Part shown: positions 24,190 to 37,249 of the stretch, in pieces
How the letters are laid out: each line of letters starts with the position of its first letter
Numbering within the stretch: position 1 is the first letter of the stretch
DNA from: Crotalaria pallida
Lineage: Eukaryota > Streptophyta > Magnoliopsida > Fabales > Fabaceae
Reading direction: 5' to 3'
Assembly: GCA_037953625.1 (NCBI GenBank)
Contig: CM075656.1
Span: 83,905,001-83,969,000 of the forward strand
DNA length: 64,000 nt
Made by a program: the position numbers and the translations under genes
The notes under the pieces: model-generated
What the model saw: only the letters and a program-made list of their open reading frames with translations
Databases searched by the model: none
What the model was told of the DNA's origin: nothing

Positions 24190-24439
24190 TTCCCTGTTTT
24201 TAAATATAAGAATTAGATAGAGAATTTCTATTGTCTCTAAATTTAAGTCATTATCTCAATTTTAAATGATATTAATTATTTTTTTCTACAAATACTCTTA
24301 TTTAGTCAATACTTTTTAGAATCCCAATAATAAGGATAATTTTAAAAAATATATATATACCAAATATTATCATTTACAATACTACTAACAATATTAATTC
24401 ACTTTCTACCCTTAATGCTTATATTTAGAGACGGGGAAC
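24190..24439. mobile_element. Stowaway relic
   Basis: The left TTCCCTGTTTTTAAATATAAG and right TATATTTAGAGACGGGGAA are inverse copies. The interior carries the CTTATTTAGTCAATACTTTTT-type motif of the 10110 subfamily. The outer CTCC bases are lost. Confidence 0.5.
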
Positions 24440-24932
24440 TCGATCTTCTACAAGTCATCTTTTCCCAAACATATGAAATGTGTAAATAAGATGAGTACCA
24501 TCATTCATTGATGTATGAACCATCATCCGCAAATCTTTGGAGGGCAAAGCCCACCTCAAAATCAGTCAGGAACTTAAATTCTTAGGTTTTTGACTATTAT
24601 GGTACCAAAGGATAGATAATTGGTCTAGAAGAAATATAGAATGAAAAAATCAGGACATGGGTTTTTATTTATTTTTTTGTGGTGTGCTGGTATTCTAAGC
24701 TTTATTCAATTATTGTAATAATCCATAGTTTCAAGCAAATATGAATTTAAACTTAAAATATGCATTGATTATCATGAATATAGATTGCCTATGCTGAATG
24801 CAATCAACCATTTTCTGTAAAAGTTAAAAAAAGTAAACACAAAAACCCTAACTAGTCTCATAACAAATACATTTGCAAGACCCCAAAAGGAACATGAATT
24901 GCTCTTGCCAAAACAAGGACCTTGTCATATGC

Positions 24933-27900
24933 CTAAGCTTGTGCTCCAAGCTCCAAGAGTAGAGTGTGACTAATTGCATCTGATCCCGGGCCGGAGAATT
25001 GAATCGGACCTAAAATGAAGATCATTATCATGAGCTTGAAATCAAACTTGTGTCATAATGCAGATGAACTCCAGTTCCAGATAAAAAAAAGATTTAAACT
25101 TGTAGAACTTTTCCAATAAACTTAATTGTAAACTAAGCAAAGATACATGACTTCTCTTAGTCTTGACACTTGAAAGTGGAACAATAGGTCAGTGCATACC
25201 TGGACTGACATAGCAATTCTTTAAGGCCCACTCATCCCTCAAGGAGGCAAACTTTTTGAAGGGTGCTCCTGAATGATCCAAGACAAAATATAGTCATTAC
25301 TCATTCAGTATCAAACATTATTGGAGCTTATGTTATAGTAAGTTAGTAACTGATACTGTACAATACATATTTCTAAGTAGCAAATGACAATTAGGATCCA
25401 GCTACGTTGATCAGAATGGCGATCAGTGAAAGAAATAAAAGAACTATAACCTTTTGAAGCACATTATGAACCCGTGGAAAAGAAAAAAAAAACTTTACTT
25501 ATCATAATTTCATTCCATTTTCTAATTTGACAAAGGGTAGCTCACTTTGCTATTTACATGTAGTCTTTAAGTCAAACTAAGTAAAGTTATTATGAATGTA
25601 CCTTCAAGCTCCACCATTGCCTTCTTGATCACAGGTTTGAATTTACCTGCAAAGGAAATTTCATATCATAAACAGTGGAACAACAGAGAAGGCATTCATA
25701 TAAAATGCAAAATATAAAAACTTTACATAATTTTAGTATAACCACAGGCAGTCAAAAGAAAAAAATTGTGAATATGGATTGTACAAAAGTACATAAAAGA
25801 AAATATTTCTAACTTATTTGATTGTCAATTAAAGTAGAAAAAAATAGGGTATAACTATGCATCTCAATTTTGCTACAACACTGGAACAAAAGGTTTGCAT
25901 GAATGCAAATTCAGTAAATAACTAAATATCCATTGAAGCAAAACTTCGGTAGGCAAAAATGTGTACCATGTCTCCTCTCCACATCCATCAGTGAGGTGAG
26001 TGCAGTTCCACCAACAGCCCATTCTTCTACAGGTGCACTCAAGTTCGCAACCTGATCAAAATATCATATCAAATCCAAGAATTGAGTAGATGACATCAAC
26101 ATTACAAAACAAACATAATTTCGTGGCAAATTTAACTATCGAAGATAATCTAGATTAAATATTTAAGTTAATAATCGAAAGATAAAGGCACAGAAAGAAG
26201 AAGCACAAACCGATGATATTAATCCAGTCTTCCCACTATGTAGAAGGGCTCCAGCACCATAACCCAGAGCATAGCAATAAGTAGCATCAAAATTAGTTGG
26301 CAAACCACATCTACCTTCATAACTGCATATTTTAAACATCTAAGGGTAAGTACAAACTCTGACAAAGCCAAACAAGCAAAGATCACACTTAACAAGTTTA
26401 TAACCAAAAGATATTTGAATCCAAGTTAAAAGGTGGATAACATGCCCCTAGACCCTCTTTTTTTTCACTACAATATAAATCAAAATTTATAACTTGAAAA
26501 GTTGAAATAATGATACCAAAATTAGATAAAATACCCAAAAAAGTGAGACTGCCCTTTAAATTCTCCTCTATATTTTCCTTCTTGCTTCCTCTTCTCCAAC
26601 TCAGTTTCAGCCATTTGAATCAGCATTTTCTCTGTTTCTATCTTGGCAACCTAAATGGGAATATGCCGAAGTAACCAAATGTTAACAACAGCACCAAGAA
26701 AAATTGCATACTGAGGCCAAAATCCAAAACAACATGGCAAGCATAGCACAGTAGCACCATTAGGCACCTGAACATTTCCATGTGGATCTCTTTCAAGCAT
26801 CAGTTGTTCTTGAATTGCTTGAGGTAAAAAATCAAAAAGCTTCAATGACTGATCAGTGAGTTTCTTCTTCCACAACCCACCCTCATCCACAATATCATTG
26901 GCCAGAATTTCATTGAGTTCTGCAATAAGATGCTGGACCTGCAAATGGCATAATAGCACATAGAAATGAGTATCCACAGAATGTGCTTTCATACAGATTG
27001 TACATGAATAGAACCAATACATAAAGTTCATAAAGAGAGAAACCCTAATGAATAAATTCTTTTTATGCAGAATGATTGTTACCTCAGGAATAAAATCAAT
27101 GAGACCTTCAGGGATAAGAATGACCCCATAATTATAATTATCTTCAGCTCTTTTACAAATAACATCTACAATATAGTCTGTGACATTTTTCAGAGTTAGC
27201 TTCTTGGCAGCAACCTGAAATACATATTTACAGGACAAATCAAATATTTGATAAATAGGCCCCTAACAAACTAGCAAACTTTGATCACAAGGTTGACGGG
27301 AATCGTTTAATATTGATTTCATCAACCCCTAAAATGTATACACACTGGATTAAATTATCAAATTCATGACAAACCTCTTCTCCAATGATAGTAATGTTTG
27401 GATGAGTCTGTAAAGCACATTCCAGGGTAATGTGTGAAGCAGCACGCCCCATAAGCCGCACAACTGCAGAGAAATGATGGTATCTCTTATTGATTGCTTG
27501 AAACTCAGTAGCACAATGAAGAGTTTCTCATTTTCATAAACTTACAGTGGTAATATTTTCCAGTTGATCGGGCATCTATCATGACATTTCCAATCATTTC
27601 CGCATATATCTGCATAAATTGAAGATAAAAATGTAAACATGGTTGAAAAATGAAATGTTTACAAAATGTAGTAGGCCAATAAAAAATAGCAAATACACAG
27701 TGAAGACTAGTTGCATATCTTCATTCACCTTGCATGCAGTATCAAACCCAAAACTCGTGGGAACTTCTTTGCATTTCAAATCACCATCAATGGTTTTAGG
27801 GCACCCAATCACACGAGTTTTCAAATTGTTGCTCCTGCACAAATCCATATTAAAGAAGCAGTAATACTTTACATATTCACAAATGGAATACTTTAATAGA

Positions 27901-29499
27901 TTGAGTGGTAAAAGGACCTTCAAAGGCTCTCTATTAACCTAAATGAAAAACATCATTTCATTGACGAAGCTTCCTAGAACATAAACTATACCAAAAAAAA
28001 ATAAAAATCTGTCAAGACAAACCTGAAGTTCTCAGCAAGGAGGCATGCATTTGTGTTTGAGTCATCTCCACCTATAACAACAAGCCCATCCAAGTCTAGC
28101 TTCTGTGCTGTTTCCTGTGCTTGTTTAAACTATACACGTAAAATGACAAAATTAGCCTTCCAACTTAAAGAATGAATATAATACCCCATAATCTCAAAAA
28201 GAACTAATCAATTGGAAAAATATGTAGCCTGACGGCCCTCACCTGCTCTGGAGTTTCAATCTTGTCCCTCCCACTGCATATCATGTCAAACCCACCCTGT
28301 CAATAGAAAATGTCCATATTGGTTGTCAAGATCTTGTGATAATTGATCTAAAAAAAGAGTAACAACTGAGTGACAACCTAAAAATTAGATATGTATGAAC
28401 CAGCAAATCAAATATCAAATGCAATGCATCTCTTTTACAGCATCAGAAGTCATGATATACAAAGACTATCGCCCTAACAGGTAGACATCTATTTGAGATA
28501 ACCTTCTCGACAGAAAGGAAGGCAGTTTTTATGGACTTTTTCGAGTTGCAGACCCAAAATGTAGCATGGGAAGATGTGAAATTAAACCATAAAAATCAGG
28601 GATCTTGCATAAACTAAGCGAAACAAGCACATTCACGAAAGTCATAAGTCATAACTAAGAAAACGGACCTGATTTCTGTAAGGGTAAATATATTCGGAGT
28701 CGAGCTCAACGTATTTGCACCTCATGATGCCAGCAGGACCACCCCTGAAACCATACAATGTGCTTCCTTTCGCACGGTCTTGGAGGTAATCTAACACAAA
28801 TGTAATAACACAAGTATAAAAATGCGTAGAGCCATTACATAATAAAGAAGTTACACTAACTTAACCCAAGGCTTTATCTAATTTTACTAGGCACAGCTTT
28901 TGTTTCAAAAATCACATCTTACCGAAGATGAGATTTAAACATATATATATATATTTTTAATATGCACATGAATGCAGAGATCGAAATCGAGGCGTCTTAC
29001 CGAAGATGCCAGAAATGACATTGTGGCCACCAGGAGCTTGACCGCCAGATAAAACCACACCGATCTTCAACTTCTGATCCGGCAGCGCCGCATTGGAATC
29101 ATCGCTAGGAACCAACGCTGCCGAAGGCTGACCGAACAAATGTGGAAACAGCTTCGCAATCTCATCTACACACAACAAAACCGAATCCAGATATCAAATA
29201 ACAAAAAAAAAATCCAAAATCTCATGCAAGCGAGCGTTTCAGTGTGGATTAAATTAAAAAACAGATCGAGAGGCAGTGAATATGGATCGATTGATAGATA
29301 GACCTGGATTGCCGGCAGCGGAGCTTTTAGGACCGTCGACAATGGTGAAAGGTTTCTTGAGAACGGATGGGAGAGGAAGGGAGTGGTCGATGCGGCTGTT
29401 CTGGACATCGCTGTAGACGGAGGCGAATCGGCCGGTGATGGAAGAGGGGGTGGTGCGGGTGGCGGGGATGTGACCGTTTTGGACGAAGGACGGTGCCAT
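24933..29499 (-). CDS. PFP-BETA: Pyrophosphate:fructose-6-phosphate 1-phosphotransferase, beta subunit
   Basis: This cytosolic enzyme reversibly phosphorylates fructose 6-phosphate using pyrophosphate; beta is the catalytic subunit beside a regulatory alpha subunit. I placed 16 exons with GT/AG borders: 29304-29499, 29001-29165, 28669-28790, 28243-28296, 28023-28129, 27729-27834, 27546-27609, 27375-27463, 27083-27214, 26768-26938, 26535-26650, 26211-26322, 25967-26051, 25602-25646, 25200-25268, 24933-25009. They total 1710 bp (569 aa), the usual size of plant PFP-beta. Visible motifs in order: GRFASVYSDVQNSRIDH near the N-terminus, the phosphate loop GVVLSGGQAPGGHNVISGIF, GFRGGPAGIM, the active-site GGDDSNTNA and PKTIDGDLK, MGRAASHITLEC, and the C-terminal SHTLLLELGAQA. 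GGDD and PKTIDGD in place of ATP-PFK-like GGDG and PKTIDND mark pyrophosphate use. There is no transit peptide. No frameshift or stop was seen; the start is the first ATG, preceded by a GA-rich leader. Confidence 0.95.
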
Positions 29500-29731
29500 T
29501 GGTGTTGGTAAGGTAGAAAGAGAGTAGAGAGAAAGAGTGTTTGTTTGAGTATATGAGAGAGTGAAGAGAGAAAGAGGGGATCTAGAAAGTAGAAATATTG
29601 TAAAAAAACGGAGAAGTGGGTTTGAAAAGGATACCTACCCAAACTTTAAGTCTTCCCAACCCGAATATCCTCATCTGCCGCTTTTCTACCTTTTTCAACT
29701 CAAATTGATTTTTTTTTTTTTTAACTTTTTC

Positions 29732-29789
29732 CTCGTGGCAAATATAAGTTTTTTTTTTCTCAAAGTGTGATACTTATATTTGCCACGAG
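29732..29789. repeat. Perfect 18-bp inverted repeat upstream of PFP
   Basis: The left arm 29732-29749 (CTCGTGGCAAATATAAGT) is exactly inverse to the right arm 29772-29789, with a 22-nt T-rich loop. It lies about 235 bp before the PFP start codon, in the region that should hold its promoter. It could be a miniature transposon remnant or a transcribed hairpin; the sequence does not decide. Confidence 0.7.
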
Positions 29790-29799
29790 AATTACTTGA

Positions 29800-30400
29800 T
29801 CCCTTCACTTAACTAATTTTTTTAGAGTTAATTTCAAAATACATTAAATTTAGAGTTGATTTGGTAAAGTTTTGGCTTAAATATATTTCATAAACGATGA
29901 TGTTAACAATTAGTAATATGATATATGTCAAATTCAAATTAAAAAAAAATAAGAATCAAAATAAAAACTTATTGTACTTATAAGAGCCAAAAATTAAAAA
30001 AAAAATTGGTCAAATTTTTTACTCGAGTCAAGAAATTATAATGTCAACTCTAAATTAATATATTTTTTTATTAATATTAATGAAAAAATTCGTTAATGGC
30101 TCATTTGATGGACAAAATAAAAAAAATACAAAATAAGATAGTTTGTCTTATCCTTCCATTATTTATGTGTCAACATGAAATGATAATATTATTTTATTGG
30201 TCTATCATATCATGTGTGCGTATTATATTTTCTATTCTATAGGAGAAGCTCGATTAGTAATGTGTATGTTAAGATGATCTAATATATTCCTCATCATATC
30301 ATCTTATATTAATACTACTATTACTACTGTCACTATCACCATAATGTCAATACCATCATTATTCGATGTACACCAAACACTTGACAAAATAAATCTACTA
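29800..30400. other. Intergenic, nothing recognised
   Basis: AT-rich DNA between the PFP promoter region and a Helitron, without exon or repeat ends. Confidence 0.45.
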
Positions 30401-32654
30401 TCTATATATAAAAGGATCCCTTTTCGAGACACTACGCTTGCCGGAGAAATTTTCGAGGCACCACGTTTGTTCCGTGAAGCTTTCCTCGCACCAGAAAATT
30501 TGTAGGTAGATAATCATTATCTCTAATCAAATTACAATTTAGAATTAAATAAATTTATTTAATCATTATATGTTTGTAGGTAAATAACATTATCTTTAAC
30601 CAAAATTAAAATTTGAAATTAAATTAATTATTTAAATTTATATAATCATTATCTGTATGTGAAATCATTATCCTCAACAAAAATATTTAAAAAATATTTA
30701 AAAAATCAATATATATATATATATAATAGGCTATCCCATTCAATTTTTAAAGTTCGATCTAATTCTAAGAATTCTCTTCTTCAAATTCTTTCTTCTATTT
30801 TTATTTTTTCCCTCATTCCTCTACTTAAAGCTCTTAATTTTGATTTTGATTGTTTGATGAATTACTTATTAGATAATGCATATTTTGTTATACTTTTAAT
30901 TGATTTTTGTTTATTCCTCTACTTAGAGCTCTTAATTTTGTTTTTTGAGTGTTTGATGAATTACTTATTAGATGTTGCATATTTTGTTATATTTTTAATT
31001 GACTTTTGCTTAATGCTAATTTCAGGAAGAATAGCATTAATGAGTTACTTCAAACAAGAGCATGACATTGGTAAGTTGTTTTTTTTAAAATTTTTGAAAA
31101 GTTGTTATACATACTTACTTTGATTATTCTTTGTTGAAAGAATATGCAAATGATTGATCCTTTTCTCTTTTTAAAGAAGAGAAGGGCTAAGGCTTCTAGG
31201 ATTAAGAAGAAATACCCTGATCGTATTCTGGTGAGAAATAATTTTGGTGAGTGTTTTGCCTATTTGAAGAAACAATGTCTTTTGATTTATTTATGATTTT
31301 TTTTCCGTTTTTGTCATGAGATAAGATAAACGATGAAAAAGATTAAATATGAATAACAATAATAATAATAATAATAATAAAATGTGATAATTATATTAAA
31401 AAAATAATAATGGTAAAAAATATTAATTTATCCGTCAAATAAATATAAGAAATATCTTATAATATTATCCAATAAAAAAAATCAGAATGTATAATTTTGG
31501 TTTAATTATATATAATTTTTCATATTAGATGTGATAATTATATTTAAAATATGCTAAATTATCATGTCTTATACAATAGAAAATATTTTGATTTATCTTT
31601 AAATCTACTCATAATACCATCAAACAAAAAAAATATAAAAAAACTTAATTTTCATATCACTCTAATAATTAATCATAATATCATGATAAAAAGTGTTAAT
31701 TCATCGATCAACTAAATAAGAAATACATTAATTTAATACTCATTTATACATAGACAAATATAATATTAAATATATAAGAAAAAGAGCCAACATTAATTAT
31801 ATTCATAATAAAGTGCAATGTGTTAACCAAATAGTCAAAAATAACAATTTCAATGTCATCTTCATGTTCTATGAAATAGTGGATATTCCAATTTATCCTT
31901 AAATTTTCTCATAATACCATTAAACAAAAGAGATCAAAATATTTTATTCTGATTTGTTCTTAATTATCCTAATAAAGTTGATAATCATATAAAAATATTA
32001 ATTTATCTATTAAATAAATAAGGAATATCTAATTCTGATTTATTTTTGATTCATCATAATAAAGTTAATAATCATGTAAAAAAAAGTTAATTTATCTGTT
32101 GAATAAATAAGGAAAATCTCAGATAAAAAATGTTATTTTCTATTTATATAAGGAAGTACAAAATTTTTCAAAAAGCTCATTTTTTATTGTTGTTTAATAA
32201 TAATCTTTACTTTAAAATATTTAAATATTAATAATTAGTGCATTGCACAGGATAAAAATAAAAAAGTTTAATTTTGATTTCACTCTAATTAATAAAACAT
32301 GCTAATTATCGATCAACTAAATAAGGAATACATTAATTTAATATTGATCTATACATAAATAAATATAATATTAAAAAACGAACTGTCATTATCTTCCAAT
32401 GAAATAAGAGATATTATGATTTATCATTAATTATTCTCATAATACCATCAAACAAAAAAAATCAAAATAATAATGATAATTTTTTATTTATCATAATAAA
32501 GTATATTGAATAATCCTTTCTTTATAATTATTTTTGTTATTGTTTAATAATAATCTTTACTTTATAATCAAAATAATAATAATATTTAATTTAAAATATT
32601 TAATATATAAAATTTAATATCAAAAACCCGTGCATTGCACGGGGTAAGAGCTAG
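30401..32654 (+). mobile_element. Helitron, non-autonomous, 2.25 kb
   Basis: The 5' end TCTATATATAAAAGGATCCC is preceded by host A (30400). The 3' end has a perfect 7-bp hairpin CCCGTGC-ATT-GCACGGG (32627-32643), 7 bp further the terminus CTAG (32651-32654), then host T (32655), so it inserted into an AT dinucleotide as Helitrons do. An internal GTGCATTGCACAGG near 32239 is a decayed copy of the terminal hairpin and suggests nested or chimeric ends. The frame 30659-31123 is hydrophobic and contains an internal duplication (FDCLMNYLLDNAYFVI and FECLMNYLLDVAYFVI). I do not recognise it, and no Rep/helicase is present. Confidence 0.75.
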
Positions 32655-34401
32655 TATTATTATACTTATATCTTATTTTACTCTTATCTTACTTTTAAAC
32701 TTATTTATCCAAAATTTCATATCATTAAATTAAATGAGCTCTTAGTACTCCTATATCCTTCATCTCTTTCTCTTGCGAGAAGACCAAATTTTTTAATTTG
32801 GGTGAAAAACTTAATTTTCAACACACGAAGAAAACACCCAAACTTTATCATTGAGTCAACAACCATCCTATGTCACACGAGAACACGTCTCCTTGCTCAT
32901 GAAAATCACGCTCTCTAACCTACCACATATACAAGTTGTCATCCAACATCCACCTGAACAAAAAAAAATAAATAAATTTGTTAACAAGTGCTCTTTAAGT
33001 ATTTTTATAGCATTTGTTAAGATTCTTTTAATAGAAAAAAATCACTAACTTAAAGAGTTCTTCTTTTTGAACCCCCTCTTTACTTTTTGGTCCCCGTTTT
33101 TATTATTTTGGACAAAGTTACTCTTATTTTACCGACTTAAACAAGGCGGAAGTGATTTTCCGATTTTAAGTAGGCGGAAATAAATAAAACAATTTTACCG
33201 CCTTGTTTCAGGCGGTAAATAAAGGACAACTTCGTTCATAAAAATCCAAACGGGGACCGTTGAGTAATTAGGGAGTTCAAAAAGAAAGAGTCAACTTAAA
33301 TCCAACATCCACCCGAAAAAAAAAAATAATATCTTGTTAACAAGTGCTCTTTAAGTATTTTTATGGCATTTGTTAAGATTTTTTTAATGAAAAAAATCAC
33401 AAAACCTTATTTAATCTTCTCTCGAAAATATAAAAACTACATTTCTTTTAAAAAAAAATTTACCACTCTTAACTCTATTCTATAACATTTGTTAGCATTT
33501 TCCTAAAAAAAATATTAGCCACCGCAAACTCTAACTGAATGGATTTTGGTGGGCTTTCCTTTTGAAATAAGAAGGTATTGATTTGTGCTGCCGGAAATAC
33601 CATACTAAAAAAATGGACATCTACTGGAGAAGGAGAAGAAGGAAAAAGAGTAGGGAGATAGAAAATACAGAAAGTTTAGAAATATCTACCAATTATCTAG
33701 TCGTCTCGAAATATTTTACTCAACTTCTTGCAAATTATAAATATTACAGAAATATATATTTGACGTAAAAATTATTGCATATTTTTGAAAAATAGAATAA
33801 TATTATTTGTACATAAGGATCATGGTTGGTGATCTTATTACTTCTATGCGCACCTTACTAACTTACTTACCCCCTGACACCAATTCTATAGCGCACCTAA
33901 CATTGAGTGAATGGAAGATAACGTGACGACACACCAATTAGTTGGTGAAAAGTTCTAAAAAATTAGCTTAATTGATAAATTTGCAGAGCATGAAACCTCA
34001 AAACTTATATATTCAAATTTTAATGATGACTCTTTCTTCCTTTATGCTAAAAAATATATATTTATCTATCAATGAAAGAAATTGATAAACTTGTTATGTG
34101 TGAAACGGATGCAAACAGATATTCTCATAGGACTCTTTTCAATAATTTAATTTAATATCAGACAAATTACAATTTTTTTTATCATTTCTTCCATGTGAAA
34201 GAAATCTAGTTTAATAAAGCACATATGTAAATAAAGCACATATGTAGCTTTTTTGCTTATATGCTCATAAATAAAGTGTCACATTATATTTTTAAAAACC
34301 AACAATTTACGATGACAAGAAGCAGCACCGCATCAACAATTTATTAATTAATTTATTAAACAAATAATAGTAACGAGCAAGAAGCAAACTAGCTAGCTTC
34401 C
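32655..34401. other. Gene-free interval with a MITE flanked by a direct repeat
   Basis: It contains the MITE at 33061-33286. About 110 bp on its left (32939-33050) and right (33297-33405) are direct copies sharing CCAACATCCACC and GTTAACAAGTGCTCTTTAAG. The rest shows no exon; the 61-65 codon frames here are AT-driven. Confidence 0.5.
33061..33286. mobile_element. Small inverted-repeat element with GGCGGAA motifs
   Basis: The ends TTCTTTTTGAACCCCCTC and, inverted, TTCTTTTTGAACTCCCTA are followed on both arms by GGTCCCCGTTT. The centre carries CCGCCTTGTTTCAGGCGG and two further GGCGGAA words. Similar words are scattered through 41640-42010, so this is a small repeat family. A target duplication is not certain. 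Confidence 0.6.
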
Positions 34402-35365
34402 TCAGCTGCTCAAAAGAGAGCTTCCTTCTTTGATAAGAACAAAGACGCTGCCACCATCACCCCTATCAATGCGTAGTTCTTCATCAAGGTATGTTCTAAG
34501 TACCCATGATTTAACATGGAGCTTGGAAATTGGGATCTTAAAGGGTGCCTGGCTTGAAATTGTTTTAGCAGCCGATGAGGCTGTGTCTTGAATAAAGTTA
34601 AGTATCCCTTTGATAGGTGTGAAGCTAATCTTCTGACCAAGAATTTCCACTTCTTCTGGAATCACCATAGAGTCTGTCAGCTGTGGAGTGCCAATGATAC
34701 CTTCCTCAATCTTGATCTGAATAACATTCAAAAATAATAAAATGTCAATCAAATCAAGATCTTAAACTCTTGTTTTGTTAAGGTTTCATCTCAAAACCAA
34801 TTGATAATGAAAGGAGTAGTCCAACATATGTTTTAACCTCATATATTATGAGGTATGCGATGTGAGACTTCCAACACATACAGTGTTACACATTATGCTA
34901 AGTGAGTCAGCAATCAACTACTTACAATATGATCGAGGACAAGACAACCCTAATCGTATAAGCTAGCTTTTAGATGGAGTCAGGTAGAGTTATTATAATA
35001 TGATATTTTAAATAGCACATATGCATGTGAGTTTCAATGATCAATTTTTGCCGAGAAAACGGTTCTTATGATCAATGGCTTAGTGTTAAATCCATAAATA
35101 TGAAACACTATAGGCAAACCTGAAAGAGCTTTGGACTTCGAACTTCAAAATTGACCTTAGCACCGACGGAGGTAGTAGCTAAAGGAAAAGCAAACTGAAC
35201 AGAGTTTTGGACGGCAAAATTTTCTCAGTCAATGGTCTGAAATATTTCAGCTACCCTGATCAATGGCCTTGTTACTCTTGCCAACAATAGGATTGGGATC
35301 AAACCTGCTAAGGATGTATACCTGCGGAGCAAGAGCAGAAATAAGTCAAATAACGTATACCGTTG

Positions 35366-36132
35366 GGGGCGTTTGTTTCATGGAATTATAAATGATTTCC
35401 GGGAATGCAAAAGTGGTTACCAAATATTCTTATGTTTGTTCAAGCTTAGAAAATCTATTCCCAGGAATGAATTATTCCCAGGAAAATAGTTTCTTCATTT
35501 TTTGAGCACTTTTCATTCTCATCTTCAAGGGTGGGTATATTCTATTCCCATGGTAATGTCTTTCTAAAATTACAAAAATGACCTCACTTTAACTATTATT
35601 CAATATCTCCACATAATCACATCTCAATAAGCTTAGATTTCATTTCAAATTTTTATTATTTGTTCCAATTAAAACACATAAGAATGTATAATAAGAAATC
35701 TATACAAATAGTATATATAACTATTATGGTAACAAATACTCTTGATAAATAAATAAAAAAGATTATTATACTTATTAAGCTTAAATTAAATTGAATTATA
35801 CACTTGCATTTTATTACAATAATTCTAATGACATATTTATATTTTAGTGATGAAAAGTATTATCTTTATTATATTAATAAATTTTTTCGTTTAATTTTAA
35901 AAACTACAATAAAAAATAATATAAATAAACAATATTTCAAATATTAAGGATATTTTAGTAATTATGACATATAATACGTCATTAACCAAACAAACTTCCA
36001 AGTTATTCCCAAAAAAATTTAAATACTAACCAAACATGTTTTTAAAATACTCAACTATAACATTACCGGTAATAACATTCCTGGGAATAAAATTCCCGGG
36101 AATATAATTTCATTCTTCGAAACAAACGCCCC
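35366..36132. mobile_element. PIF/Harbinger-like MITE in fibrillin intron 1
   Basis: The ends GGGGCGTTTGTTTC are perfect inverse copies at left and right, flanked by a 3-bp TTG (35363-35365 and 36133-36135). Both subterminal parts carry AATTCC/GGGAAT words. At 767 bp it has no transposase. It lies only about 45 bp from the acceptor of exon 2 of the fibrillin pseudogene. TTG is a less usual target than TWA, hence the hedge on superfamily. Confidence 0.6.
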
Positions 36133-37249
36133 TTGTATTGGTTAAAAAACCAAACCATATAAGAAAATAAAAATAATAAAAAAACAAACAAACAAACTAA
36201 TGGAATAGTAGTTTTTCATGTGAATTATAGCAGTTTCAAACACAAAACATTACAAGAAGCACAGGCGAGAAGCAAGAAATGGAATCTCTTGCCAATTGTC
36301 AAAAGGAAAATCTCTTCAACGAACTTACGCAAACACCTTTACTAGGCGTGGGGGGTGTGACACAGAGGCCATGAGTTCGTTAGTTGGAACTGAACCACAA
36401 GGTTTTCTCTACTCACTACAAAAAAAGGGGCAAATTGCGACGGTTTATGGAGGTATTTTGCGGCGGTTTTAACCGTCGCAAAATATATTTGCGGCGGTTC
36501 TCTAACTCACGCAGAACTGACCGTCGGGAATCATATTTTGCAGCGATTATAACAACGGCTGTAGAATTTTGACGCAAATTTTGCGGCGGTTCAAAACCCC
36601 CGCAAAATGCAAATATGAAATTCCATTAAAAACAGTTACGACAGTTATAACCGTCGCAAGACGCCTATATATTTTTATAAAACAATTGCGACAGTTTATA
36701 ACCGCCGCAAGATGCCTCTTTTTATTATGAAAAAATTGCGACAGTTTATAACCGTCGCAAGATGCCTCTTTTTATTGTGAAAACAATTGCGACAGTTTTA
36801 ACCGCCGCAAAATGCCTATTTCTATTTTATAAAAGTAATTGCGACTGTTCTTAACCGCCGCAAGTAAATATACATTTGCGACAGTAAAACCATAAATTAA
36901 AGAATATTTGAGTCAACAAAAAAAATGGACTAGATTAAGGTGAAGCCATCTGGTACATCTCCTGGAAGCTGGAAGAGATATTGGAAACTTTATGTTTTGA
37001 AGTATGAGTTATTGATGAAATCATGAAACATAATCCAGACAAAATAATTGCAAAAGAAGCAATAAGAAAGACCGACACCAATTACAAAATGTTTCTGAAC
37101 GATATTACAATGACAAGATGCTAAACTAGGAAAATTTCTAATACACAAATGAAAACAACCTGCAACAACAGGTAAAACAACAATAAACTAACAAGAGAAC
37201 TCAGAAATATGTAAACATGAATGTTAAAAAACCAAACAAAACTAAATAT

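Noticed and set aside
26219..26407. 62-codon minus frame within the PFP gene
   Set aside because: It reads exon 12 of PFP in a wrong frame; the correct frame gives GYEGRCGLPTNFDATYCYAL.
29166..29642. 158-codon minus frame over PFP exon 1
   Set aside because: A different frame of the PFP leader and first exon; the conserved PFP N-terminus starts at 29499 in another frame.
36430..36895. Regularly spaced short repeats resembling a CRISPR-like array
   Set aside because: The units are subterminal repeats of a CACTA transposon in plant DNA; the spacers are not unique sequences of constant length.
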